A stretch of DNA of 64,000 nt. Source: Brachionus manjavacas. Taxonomy: Eukaryota > Rotifera > Eurotatoria > Ploima > Brachionidae. Where the stretch lies: NCBI GenBank assembly GCA_019054805.1, contig JAHQIY010000010.1:2153501-2217500 (forward strand), given 5' to 3'. Positions 54,396 through 64,000 of the stretch are shown in pieces. A program made the position numbers and the translations under genes. The notes under the pieces are model-generated. The model ran no database searches. It was given only the letters and a program-made list of their open reading frames with translations, and had not been told where the DNA came from. Numbering within the stretch: the first letter of the stretch is position 1; every line of letters starts with the position of its first letter.

Positions 54396-55678
54396 AATTA
54401 ATTAATTGATAAAAATTAATTATATAGAATGGAAATTAAAAAAAACTAAAAATAATATTTTTCGCACTTTTTTTTAAGCCATCATTTCTGTTTAACAATC
54501 ATACTATAAATTATTAGGCATATTGAAGTTCGAGATCAAGATCAAAATGTCAAAATATAGAATGTAATATTTTTTTAATAATAGCATTTTAAAGGATATA
54601 AAATTTTAAATGTCTCTAATTGAACTCTAAAAGGTTAAAATTTTTTAATTGAATTTAATAAAAACTTATTAAAAAAAAAAATGTAATTTTTTAAAATTTA
54701 TAATATGTTTAAGTGGAATAATAAAATTATTTTAGTTTGATTGAATGAATGAATAATTGCAAAAGTTATGAATTTGAATTAATTTAGCCTGAATGATTTA
54801 AATTTTTGATTGTTTTGTTTAATATACAAAATTAAATTTTTGATCATTTTGTTAAATTTTTAGAGGTCAATCATTTTGATGTTAATTTGATAATGAACCA
54901 TGAATTGACATGTCTAGTAAAATATTAAAAATCATTTCTTAAAAATTATCAAAATCATTAGATAATTTAGTTTTAAAATCTTAACTGATCGTTTTTGATC
55001 TTAAAATTTGATCTGAAACTTCAATTATTACTACAAAAATAATAAAATTAAATGAATAAGATAATAAGTAAATAAAATATTATTACACAATAAAAAAATA
55101 AATTATTTTAAAATTCTTTTCAAAATAAGTTATCAATTGAAATATTTAGGCCGCCTAAATATAACAGATTTTGTAAAAACGATAAGGCAATTTTTTTTAC
55201 AAAATCAATAAATATAAGATAAAAATCATTAAATATTTAATGATTTTTCTCTGCAAACTTTGGCATTTATCTCTTCATCAAGAAGTAATTATTCAGTCTG
55301 GAATAAAAATATAAAAATGTTTTTTTACCCTTAAACGTATTAGAGTTCGGATCAGATAGACTTAAATTACAGTAGCGCTACGCCACGTGGATTTTACGTA
55401 AATTTACGTCAAATTACGTTAATTTACGTAATTTGACGGAAAAAAAGTAAATTTACGTAAATTTAGGTAAAGATAGAATAGTAAAATTACGTTTATTAAC
55501 GTAAAATAACGTAAATTTACGTTATTTTAGGTAAAATTACCAAAATTACTGTAAAATGTAAAACGGCCAAAAAACAGTCGAAAATTCAAATATTTTAAGT
55601 TATGTTCTCTTCCTTCTTAAAAAATTATTCGTAACTAATGTTAAAAGATAACAGGAAATATAGTTTATTGATTCACTG
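54396..55678. other. AT-rich stretch with an ACGTAAA patch
   Basis: Bases 55375-55560 are a dense run of TTTACGTAAATTTACG-like palindromes bounded on the left by CAGTAGCGCTACG, reminiscent of the ends of the 21256-21610 MITE. The rest is featureless. Confidence 0.5.
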
Positions 55679-55735
55679 GTGAATGACAATCAAGTTTCGA
55701 CCACGGTTCGGTTTTGAGACTTGATTGTCATTCAC
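55679..55735. repeat. Perfect 17-bp hairpin with 23-nt loop
   Basis: GTGAATGACAATCAAGT (55679-55695) and its complement (55719-55735). The GC-rich loop contains CCACGGTTCGG. Followed at 55780-55872 by a GTCAAAGTC-rich segment ending CAACTCTGG, similar to a motif at 661. Confidence 0.7.
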
Positions 55736-55872
55736 GAATGGTTTCCTTTTTTAGGGAAAGAGTTTTTACATGGTGAAAAGTCAGAGTCAAAGTTTTGACT
55801 AAGCTTAAAAAAAAAATTAAAAAAAAAAACAAGTGGACTTGACTCGTGACTTGTGACTTTTTAACAACTCTG

Positions 55873-56652
55873 GTAGAAAATTAAAAAAATATTACTTAAA
55901 TAATTTAGGTATCAATTAAGCAATAAAAGTAATTATTATTTTTTTAAATCATAATAAAATTAGGTAATATTAGATATTTGTGATTTTATGTAAATTTATT
56001 TCTAAAAATTAAGTTTCAAAATTTTAGCTTATCTTTTGAATCTAATTTTTTATAAAAAAATAAAACTTAATTCTCACAATTATAATTGAATTTTTTTAAT
56101 GTATAATAATTAGCAATTAATACATTTAGGGGATATTTAAATTAATTTTTAAGAGATCATTTAAACAAAAATTAAAAAATTTTGAGCCTAAAGGAGAAGA
56201 TTCTTCAAGTGTGAGATATACAATGACAACCGGATGGCGAAGTATCAGGCCGAAACATTGTTCAATGTTTAGTCCAAATACAAGCTGATAAAATAACAGA
56301 AATAAAAGATTTAAGCTTTCCTTGCTATCTACTGGGCACAGATGAGACAATTTACTAAAACATTAAAGGAGTTGTAAATAGAAATTTTATCAGCAATGAT
56401 GAAACTTACAGGCACTTGAAAAAAACAATTTTACAAATAGGATTACAAATAATATAATTCATAAATATTTATATAAATTATTCCTTCTCTTTTTTTTAAT
56501 TATAAATAATTTTTAAATTTATTCATGGAACTTAAAATTTTAATTAAATAAAAAAATTAATTAATTTGCTTTAAGCCGAGCCAAGCTGATTGACTTTGAA
56601 AATGTTCAGATGGACTCGAGCTAATCGAGACAATAAATATTTCAAAACATGT
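55873..56652. other. Noncoding stretch
   Basis: A mixed-composition patch at 56180-56350 has no clear coding sense in either direction. No element recognised. Confidence 0.45.
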
Positions 56653-57458
56653 CCGGTAGGTTATTACTAAAACACGGTATGCCTGTTTTTTACTAAAACA
56701 CGAATCACCCCTTAGAGACCGAAGGAATAATTAAATAAACCTTCTTTAACTGTTATTTTTGTCAAAAATAATTATTTAAAAAAATTGATGCTTTAAAATT
56801 ATAATAATTAAAATAATTAACGTTACAATAATTAACTTTTAATAAAAAATAAAACACTAACGAGAACATTAAACGATAATTTTACATAATTTTAAGGCAT
56901 CAATTTTTTAAAAAATTATTTTTTGATAATAATGTCAAATTTTAACGACTGTGAAAAATCAAAATTTAGAGCTTCTTAGCTCAGTTGAAAAAAAATAATT
57001 AAACTTTTCACAAAAATTAGATTTACATATAGCTAGAATCAACAAAGCATGTCAATTAAAAGAGAGAAACTTTGGTGAAAGTTTTTTTTCGGTGATCCTT
57101 GTCCGAAATCCTAAATATTTGACATTTGAACAGTCGGAAGCCCGAAGGAAAGCTCTAAATTGCTTTTGAAAGAACACAAAAAATTGCACTAGAAAAGTGG
57201 TCGGCGCCAGAAAGGCGGGGTTTTGATTCTAGCCAAAAAAAATGAACCGTAAATTTTTTTAGTTCTTTTTATTTTAAAGATCTGTGCGTCAAAACTAAAA
57301 GTCCTAGAGCTAAGGTCTCAATTGCGCGTGAAAGAGCATAAAATTTTGACAAAAATAACAGTTGAAAAAGGTTTATTTAATTATTTCTTCGGCCTCTAAG
57401 GGGTGATTCGTGTTTTAGTAAAAAGCAGGCATACCGTGTTTTAGCAATAACCGTCCGG
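56653..57458. mobile_element. DNA element with about 115-bp terminal inverted repeats
   Basis: Left TIR begins CCGGTAGGTTATTAC and right TIR (complement) CCGGACGGTTATTGC; both continue through AAAACACGGTATGCCTG and AATCACCCCTTAGAG to about 115 bp at over 90% identity. Total 806 bp, no transposase, so nonautonomous. Flanks TATTTCAAAACAT and TATTCAAACAT may be an imperfect target duplication. Its right third is included in a 508-bp direct duplication (62316-62823). Confidence 0.8.
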
Positions 57459-57748
57459 TATTCAAACATCAGTGAATTTAAATATGAAAAACCCTAAAGC
57501 TTTTAAAATGATCCAAGAAAAAAATTGTTCGATGATCCATGTAAAAAGATGTCTTCTATAATCGACAGATTTAAACTAGAAGACGAACACAGAGGAATTG
57601 GATTTGGTAAAAAAAAAAGGCTCTCCAGAATTTAGTTCTGACAGTTTTTTTTTTATTAAAAATTAAATTTATTCATAATAAAAAAATTATTTTTACAATT
57701 TCTAGCTTATAAAATCGAATAAAAATTAAGTTTATAAGTTCAGATCTA
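57241..57748 (+). repeat. 508-bp direct repeat, copy A
   Basis: Nearly identical (about 99%) to 62316-62823. It starts within the TIR element and extends about 290 bp beyond its right end. Confidence 0.92.
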
Positions 57749-58398
57749 TTTTAATTTTGAATTATCTCATAATTTGTTCTAGCATAATTTTAAATTTAGA
57801 GAAAATTTAATATTTGATTTCAGGTTGAATTAAACTTTAAAAAAATAAAAGTATTTAAAACAAGATAAGATAAATTTTTAACATTAAGTTTTGAATTTGT
57901 TCAGGCCTTGATCTCGATTCACTTTTCAATCTTTTCAATCTTAGTCAGTCAATAATTAATTCGTTTAAGCAAATTAGATCGTTAAAACTACACAATTTAT
58001 AATATTTAAAGAATTAATAGTTAGAATTAGTTATTTTAAAATCTTTCTCAGTATCAATTAAATGAAAATTTGGACTAAACATTGAAGATAAGAGTTCTCC
58101 GAAGCTTATTCCTTTTTCTTCATTTGTTTTCAATCCCTTATCATATCATCTTATCATTTAAAATCAAATTTGGAATTAAATTTGATCCTTTTTTTATTCT
58201 ATTTATCTATTTTTTTTCAAAAAGTTCTACTTGACAGTGGGTTTCTCCCAGCTTCTGAATGAATTGTAAAAAAAAAACGTTTTTTCGACCACAAAACTAT
58301 TTTTTTTTTAGAATAAAAATCTTTTTTTGTAGCAAAAATGATCTTTTCTCTGAGCAAAAATATTTTTTTTTAATCAAAAATGTTTTTTTTAAGATAAA
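57749..58398. other. AT-rich noncoding stretch
   Basis: No coding or structural signal beyond poly-T/poly-A rich sequence near 58250-58390. Confidence 0.5.
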
Positions 58399-58565
58399 AT
58401 TGTAACACCTCCTCCAGCAGACCCCGGTCTCCTGGGGCCTTGCTGGATCTCTTTATATATATTTTGTTTATGTTCAGTTTTTTGGTTTATAGAATAAAGA
58501 AGTAAGAGAAGAATTAAACTTTCATTTTCTCTCCCTCTCTTTCTCTCAATTTTATTTAATAGCGC
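58399..58565 (+). repeat. LTR-like end (possible solo LTR, fossil)
   Basis: Starts TGTAACACCTCCTCCAGCAG, similar to the inverted terminus at 61610-61629, contains TATATATA and AATAAA and ends near GCGCA. No clear target duplication. An old remnant. Confidence 0.45.
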
Positions 58566-59493
58566 ACGGTATTAAAAAATTATCTTTTTATGAGCACAAA
58601 ATTAGTTTTTTTCGAGAATTGTAATATTTAATTATATATGAACTCTTTTTTCTTTGATTAATAGAAAAAGATCCAAATTACAATACAATAGAGTTTCGTT
58701 CTTTTCTATAAAATGAACGCACCTCAAAATTCATCTACTTTTGAATTCAAAAATGAAAGTTGTTTAACCATTTTATGAAAAATGTTCAAAAACTAATGGT
58801 TTTTGTCAAAATTCATCATTTAATTTTTTAAATATTTTTTGAGCAAGTTTATTAATTGACTTGAAATTTTGCACACTTTTTAAAGGTGTTTCTCATTATT
58901 TTTTAGTTTTTGGATAATATTTAAAAAAAAAGAATTTAAATAATCATATTTTAAAAATAAATCCAAATTCGCGTAGCACGAGTTAAAATGATTTGGAAAT
59001 TAATAAATGATGACTTGAATGGAAGATTTACATTTTCAAAACTTGTGCTTTTTACAGGTTAAATGATATTAATTTGATAAAATAAGAATGGTTTTTAAGA
59101 TTTCTTTTCATTATATTTATTACTATTATAATAAGTTTTTCTAAGTAAATTTCTTTTATTTAGAAGAATCTTTAGAATTTAAAATTTGAAAAATCTTGAT
59201 AAAAATCGACAAAATAATCAGGCAAGATTCTGCGAAATTGAAACTAGCTAAAAGAAGCTTATTAAATTTAAATTAAAATTTATTTTTTCATTTTGTTCTT
59301 TTAAGTCATTAATGCATCTTTAATTATGTCGAACAGCTCAAAGGGACGAATACATTATATTCAGTAAAATATTTAAATTTTTTTAAAGAGAAAATCGCCG
59401 TCGACTATTAACCGCGACAGAATAAAAAGTTGCATTCTCAGAGCAAAAATTATTCTCTGTGCAGTAAATAAATTAATTGATTTAAAAATGAAG
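58566..59493. other. AT-rich noncoding stretch
   Basis: Nothing recognised. Confidence 0.5.
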
Positions 59494-60180
59494 ATTTCAA
59501 GAGAAATCTTCAAAAAATGGAAGACTTTGAACCCCTTTTCCTTGACAATTACTATGATATTGTCAAGGAAAACCGGTTGAAATCGAACTTATGGTTTGCC
59601 AGCCTGAGTCAAAAGTTTGATGAACTGAAGAAAAAGCTTCAGACCGAAGAGAAGTCTTCAAGTTCAAATAACAAAAACGGTCACGGCATCAAATGCATCA
59701 ACTTCATAGGAAGCAACAGCAAGACAAATTAAAGGTTCATGGTTGCTCCAATGACAAGGAAAAAGATGAAGATGAGGTCTCCTCTCAACCTCAAGATAAC
59801 CAATCTCAAGAAACCGTAAGTGTAAATCCTGAAATTTTTCATTTTTACAATTATTACTAAATTAAAGTCAACACCTTTGAAGCAAGAAGGTAACTCAATT
59901 TCTAAACCAAAAATGACCGTGAAAAGCAAAATGACCATCACGCCCCTATCTAGCCATTTGCCAAAAACTGGCCACATATTAGAAAAAACACCGAAAAAAA
60001 TTTCGGTTAATTTTTTAATTTATTTTATATACAATTTTTTAATTTATTTTTTTAGACCAAGTCGCTAATTGTCAATATGCACCGCTAAATACCTTCGACT
60101 CTTGAGAAACCATTAAAATCCAGACTCGGCCAAGGTACTCAATCGGGAGAAACTTCGGAGTCTGAGAATGAAATGGTTTA
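59494..60180 (+). pseudogene. Unknown gene fragment, intron-containing (MEDFEPLFLDNYYDIV)
   Basis: From ATG 59518 the frame gives MEDFEPLFLDNYYDIVKENR, then LWFASLSQKFDELKKKLQTE. After a frameshift near 59690 it continues SQPQDNQSQET to a GTAAGT donor at 59818. A second block starts at 59869 (STPLKQEGNSISKPKMTVKS, PLSSHLPKTGHILEKTPKK) and a third after TTTTTTTAG (60054) gives TKSLIVNMHR, then RLGQGTQSGETSESENEMV. It is Lys/Ser-rich and low-complexity with an acidic end, perhaps nuclear. I do not recognise it. Frameshift and an internal stop suggest a decaying copy. Confidence 0.4.
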
Positions 60181-60399
60181 AGCTAGGACCATTTGCACAC
60201 TGACCACCAAATGAAACGGTCACGACACCAGATTATTTGAGAAAGACAAAATCAGGAAATTTAAGATTACATAGAACTTGGTTTTAAAGCCAATTTTAGA
60301 AACACAATTTGAACTTGAGAACGTATTTTGTTTTAAAAGATAATCATCAGTGCGCATCAAATAAGTGAGTGAAACATATGAAACGGTCTTAATAAACAA

Positions 60400-60626
60400 T
60401 ATCATAGTAATTGTCAAGGAAAAGGGGTTCAAAGTCTTCCATTTTCTGCTCATAAAATTCATTTTTTATTTTTGAGCTAACAAAATCGTTAAAAATATTA
60501 CGATTTTGAACAGATATATTTAATAGGACTTCATTCGGAAAAATATTTGAATCTAATAGAAGACAAGAATAAAAAATAAGTATAATAAAAAGCAAGATTT
60601 AAAAACTGAAGATTTCTCTTGAAATG
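60400..60626 (-). pseudogene. Inverted partial copy of the MEDFEP gene containing an intron-like segment
   Basis: The minus strand repeats TTTCAAGAGAAATCTTC and ATGGAAGACTTTGAACC of 59494-59558. Between them lies a 162-bp GT-AG segment (60606-60445) absent from the other copy. Similarity stops after GATATTGT. Confidence 0.6.
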
Positions 60627-60639
60627 TCGACCCAGAAAA

Positions 60640-61460
60640 GTTTCTAGTAACGGGACGACCAAACTCTTACCTGTGAATCCAAGAATAAATCGTGTGATCA
60701 GTGGTGGTTTGAAGGATGTTGGATACCAAATCCACCCTGATCCCCAGCGGGAGCCGAGCTCTTAAAGAGCGCACCCGACTTTTGGATCGGGTGCAAGCTC
60801 TATTTCGACTTGTTTTGGGGGCTCCAGTTTTAGGAGGCCTCCCTGAGTAGCTGGGAGGCTTCGTGGCTAACACGACTACGTTATGCCTTTGAGGGATGTT
60901 GTTTCCTGGTCCACCAGATCCCTCTAATCGAAGAATCTGATGGCCTTCTCCCTAGCCTCCTTTTGACACCACAAAGAAGAGGTGTATTCGCTTCCTTACC
61001 TTATCCTAAGTGGGGTCTGAGAGCCTTATTGTTCTCATTGTACACGGCGAGCAGGTGTTCAAGCTAGTGTTAATCCCTAGTTTTAAAATATGGGCAATCC
61101 CTGGCTGCCAGTGCATTTCTTAAACTTGCTGTCATAGCTGGGAAATTGGGAGGCCCTGTAAAAAAAGAAGGGGTTACCGTTGGTTCCGTATGGCTGGGGT
61201 ACCCATATCCGGAGTCTATCGTACAGGCGGTCGCGTCGGAAATCGCCTGTTGTCAATCGGCCAGCACTTTTAGCTGTGTTTTCATCGTCGCCATCATGTT
61301 GGTCAGGCTGGTGACTGTGTTCACGAGATTAATCTCGTCGGCCTGCGGTGCATGCAATTCTAGATTGAAATTATAAAAATTGGCTAGAATTTGAAAAATA
61401 CAATACTGAAATTTATCGAAAAAGTGAATGTATAAAGAAAAAAATTTATTTATTTGCATT
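60640..61460 (-). pseudogene. Gypsy-like gag-region relic (fossil)
   Basis: GC-richer minus-strand sequence encodes INLVNTVTSLTNMMATMKTQ near 61340, PNFPAMTASLRNALAARDCP near 61110, and a basic, Pro/Arg-rich region at 60873-60667. Its 5' flank matches 54299-54395. The position, directly after an LTR-like end, supports gag. Broken. Confidence 0.5.
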
Positions 61461-61629
61461 ATTTACTTTACTAAAAAATTAAAAATAATCGATCATTATA
61501 GTTAATTTTGAACATATTATTAATTTAAATTTTTTTTTTTCTGAAATCTTAATTAACAAACTATGTTTATCAAAAAGTCGCGACAGAATAAAAATCAGTA
61601 AAAATCACCTGCTGGAGGGGGTGTTACAT
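61461..61629 (-). repeat. LTR-like sequence of the Gypsy relics (fossil)
   Basis: On the minus strand it begins TGTAACACCCCCTCCAGCAG at 61629, immediately after a purine-rich GGAAAAGGAG tract. The other border is not defined. Confidence 0.45.
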
Positions 61630-61639
61630 TACTCCTTTT

Positions 61640-62313
61640 CCGTGGGAGAACGGCTCCCGACGTTCGGGGGGTAAAAAAAAAGAAACAAAACAAAATAAAA
61701 ACAAAAAAAAATAAAATAAAAAAATAAAAAAACAAAACAGGACTTATTTGTGTTGCTTGTGTGTCCAGGCGGATAATGATTCTAGAGTCGGGGATCAGTT
61801 GGCCGATCAACTGAGTTGGGGTCTATCGGTACCCAGCACGCTATGTAGTTTTCCGGACCACAGACCATCAGTTGTCCATCTAACGGCGTGGACCGGATCA
61901 TCTGTAGCAGCCATTGATTTTCTTGGATTTTATTCATGGTCAAGAACAGCAGGGGTGTGGGCCGTCTCTCAAAAAACGGAAGTATCCGTTATTATAACAG
62001 CCCCAGCGCTGTGTTCGCTGGCATCAGTTTTCAGTCTAAAATCTTCCTCGAAGTCTGGAAGTATTAGAACACCCTTTTTCCCGTCATCCGGTGTTGTTAG
62101 AGATGTCCGGATCTCATCGAAACTTGCCTGTCTCTTCTCGTTCCAATCAAAATTCTTACTTTTTAAGTTGTCTCGTGCAGTGGTCCTGCTATTTCAGCAA
62201 AACCCTTAACAAAACGTCGTTAATGGTTCGTAAATTTGCAATCAACGTTTCAATTTTTGGTAGTGGGTAGCTATCCTTGATGGTTACCTCATTAAATTCC
62301 GATAATCGTTACA
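61640..62313 (-). pseudogene. Gypsy pol relic: RT edge and RNase H (fossil)
   Basis: Minus strand: VTIKDSYPLPKIETLIANL (RT fingers, about 62290), then FDWNEKRQASFDEIRTSL and LILPDFEEDFRLKTDASEHS (connection and RNase H, about 62150-62030). The RT palm is absent between them. Cut at 62315 by the start of the 508-bp repeat. Broken, internally deleted. Confidence 0.75.
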
Positions 62314-62315
62314 TT

Positions 62316-62823
62316 AATGAACCGTAAATTTTTTTAGTTCTTTTTATTTTAAAGATCTGTGCGTCAAAACTAAAAGTCCTTGAGCTAAGGTCTCAATTGC
62401 GCGTGAAAGAGCATAAAATTTTGACAAAAATAACAGTTGAAAAAGGTTTATTTAATTATTTCTTCGGCCTCTAAGGGGTGATTCGTGTTTTAGTAAAAAG
62501 CAGGCATACCGTGTTTTAGCAATAACCGTCCGGTATTCAAACATCAGTGAATTTAAATATGAAAAACCCTAAAGCTTTTAAAATGATCCAAGAAAAAAAA
62601 TTGTTCGATGATCAATGTAAAAAGATGTCTTCTATAATCGACAGATTTAAACTAGAAGACGAACACAGAGGAATTGGATTTGGTAAAAAAAAAAGGCTCT
62701 CCAGAATTTAGTTCTGACAGTTTTTTTTTATTAAAAATTAAATTTATTCATAATAAAAAAATTATTTTTACAATTTCTAGCTTATAAAATCGAATAAAAA
62801 TTAAGTTTATAAGTTCAGATCTA
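62316..62823 (+). repeat. 508-bp direct repeat, copy B
   Basis: About 99% identical to 57241-57748, 5.08 kb away. It abuts the Gypsy pol relic on the left. Confidence 0.92.
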
Positions 62824-63061
62824 GTCATGTCATTCACTCTTTATTTATGCTTACTTTATTAAAATTGATTGAATTCTAAATTAAAAAAAAATTGCCCTTT
62901 AAGTTTATTTTTTAAAATTAATTATTTTAGATTTGAGACTAAAAATTTTCTTAAGAGTTAAAAAATAATAAAACATGCTTATTTGTTAGATTTAAAAAAA
63001 TTAAAATATATTAATAAAATTATTAAAATAAAATTTAATTCTAATTTCTGAATTTTTTTAC
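62824..63061. other. Intron or downstream flank of the coiled-coil exon
   Basis: AT-rich. It begins (minus) with a GTAAAAAA donor at 63061; no downstream exon was identified in the window. Confidence 0.45.
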
Positions 63062-63443
63062 CTGCTATTGGCAAATTTTCAAAATCATGGGATTGCAATT
63101 CGACTTCATAATTGTGAATTTGAACACTTTGGTCATCAATTGTAATATTTTGCCTGTTAATCAATTGTTGCTGCTGTCGATTTTGATCTTCGAGTTCTAA
63201 TATTCTGGCATTTTGTCTGTCTATTGTTTCTTGTTGCTGTCGATTTTGTTCTTCGAGTTCTAATATTCTGGCATTTTGTCTTTCTATTGTTTCTTGTTGC
63301 TGTCGATTTTGTTCTTCGAGTTCTAATATTCTGGCATTTTGTCTGTCTATTGTTTCTTGCTGCTGTCGGTTTTCATTTTGGAGCTCTTTCACATTGTCTT
63401 CCAATTCTTGAAACATTTTCAAAAGTTGATCAAATTTGTCCAT
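63062..63443 (-). CDS. Coiled-coil protein built on 21-residue repeats (first exon)
   Basis: From ATG 63443 the exon gives 127 complete codons: MDKFDQLLKMFQELEDNVKE, then repeats of QNRQQQETIDRQNARILELE, then a diverging tail ending FENLPIAG at a GTAAAAAA donor. Hydrophobic I/L residues recur at heptad spacing, predicting a long parallel coiled coil. Three 63-bp units (63174-63236, 63237-63299, 63300-63362) are almost identical in DNA. Further exons should lie below 63000 but were not found. Family and function unknown. Confidence 0.6.
63174..63362 (-). repeat. 63-bp tandem repeat, three units, coding
   Basis: Three units of exactly 63 bp differ by only a few bases, in frame with the coiled-coil exon; more diverged partial units flank them. 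The low divergence implies recent expansion or gene conversion. Confidence 0.9.
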
Positions 63444-63458
63444 GTTTTTGTTTTTCAA

Positions 63459-64000
63459 TATTAATCAAAATAACAATCTTTTTTATACTAAAAATTTACT
63501 TCTTATTTCGCAAGCATTACTTTATGATTTATTGGATGTAGTCCGAAAAACAGTCTTCATGTCTTTCGGACATTTAAATAAGTTAAATTAAATCTTCAAA
63601 AAAAATTATTATTAACAATTCTTTTTTAATTCTATTTTAAAATTTAAAAAAATGCAAAAAAAGTCAAATCTTTCGAACAAAACTTTGATATTTATTAAAT
63701 TTCTTTTTGTTTTTTAACATTTTTCAACTTAAAAATTTAAATTTTTACATTTTATCTTTTAAATGGTGCTTGATTAAATCTCTCTGCAATAATGCAACTT
63801 ACATGCTTAATGCTCCACATAAAACCAGGCTCCACAAAAAACTTTGCAATTAAATGGCTGAGTATCCATATAATTAAAGGAATAGTGAGAATCTGTTTGA
63901 ACCAGCATCAAAAACATCAAATGGTAAAAAAACATTTGGATCTTTTTAAACAAGACTGATGAATAGTTTTGTGATCAAGAGATCACTGTTGAAGTTTGCA
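63459..64000. other. Upstream flank of the coiled-coil exon
   Basis: AT-rich; no further gene recognised up to the window end. Confidence 0.5.

Noticed and set aside
56126-56350. 74-codon minus-strand open frame
   Set aside because: No recognisable motif; codon composition follows base composition; neither strand gives a convincing protein.
61748-62209. 153-codon plus-strand open frame
   Set aside because: Antisense to a clear Gypsy RNase H relic on the minus strand.
63174-63362. Regularly spaced repeats that might be mistaken for a CRISPR array
   Set aside because: The units are contiguous 63-bp coding repeats without spacers in an animal genome.

Overview
The window is a very AT-rich piece of an animal nuclear genome. 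Host genes have short AT-rich introns (about 50-110 bp) plus a few long ones swollen by repeats. Gene content (front-end fatty acid desaturase, SLC26 anion exchanger, mitochondrial-type serine hydroxymethyltransferase, PDRG1 prefoldin-like protein, 6-phosphogluconolactonase, FHOD formin relic) is metazoan. The base composition, small introns, retroelement mix and hints of spliced-leader trans-splicing would suit a small invertebrate such as a monogonont rotifer, but the sequence alone does not prove this.

Layout: 1-1216 nonautonomous inverted-repeat element; 3432-5191 six-exon desaturase; 5950-8990 LINE relic split by a D37E mariner; 9-12 kb mostly empty; 12023-18382 a young Gypsy LTR element (minus strand) with target-site duplication and a 3' ORF that looks like an RNA-recognition motif; 19749-24598 five-exon SLC26 gene whose second intron carries three foldback elements; 25.8-28.3 kb retroelement scraps; 29.06-30.52 kb coiled-coil and FHOD formin pseudogene pieces; 30.9-32.3 kb RT relic of DIRS/LTR type interrupted by a clean tRNA-headed SINE; 32.5-34.2 kb large inverted repeat; 34.5-35.9 kb LINE; 36.5-38 kb small candidate genes with a duplicated first exon; 40566-46758 three host genes head-to-tail (SHMT, PDRG1, 6PGL) at operon-like spacing; 47.3-51.3 kb two LINEs; 51.4-54.4 kb fossil with integrase tail, chromodomain and envelope-like gene beside a transposase-like core; 54.4-64 kb TIR element, 508-bp near-identical direct repeats, Gypsy scraps, an unknown gene fragment with an inverted unspliced-looking partial copy, and a coiled-coil exon built on 63-bp tandem repeats.

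The SHMT-PDRG1-6PGL cluster is the clearest host unit. SHMT and 6PGL serve one-carbon and pentose-phosphate (NADPH) metabolism, and PDRG1 a prefoldin-like co-chaperone complex. All five intact host genes have a T-rich tract ending in AG 7-20 nt before the start codon, and 6PGL's lies just after the AATAAA signal of the upstream gene; this is what polycistronic transcription resolved by trans-splicing would look like. Most of the rest is mobile DNA, much of it nested. No CRISPR array, rRNA or convincing intact tRNA gene was seen.
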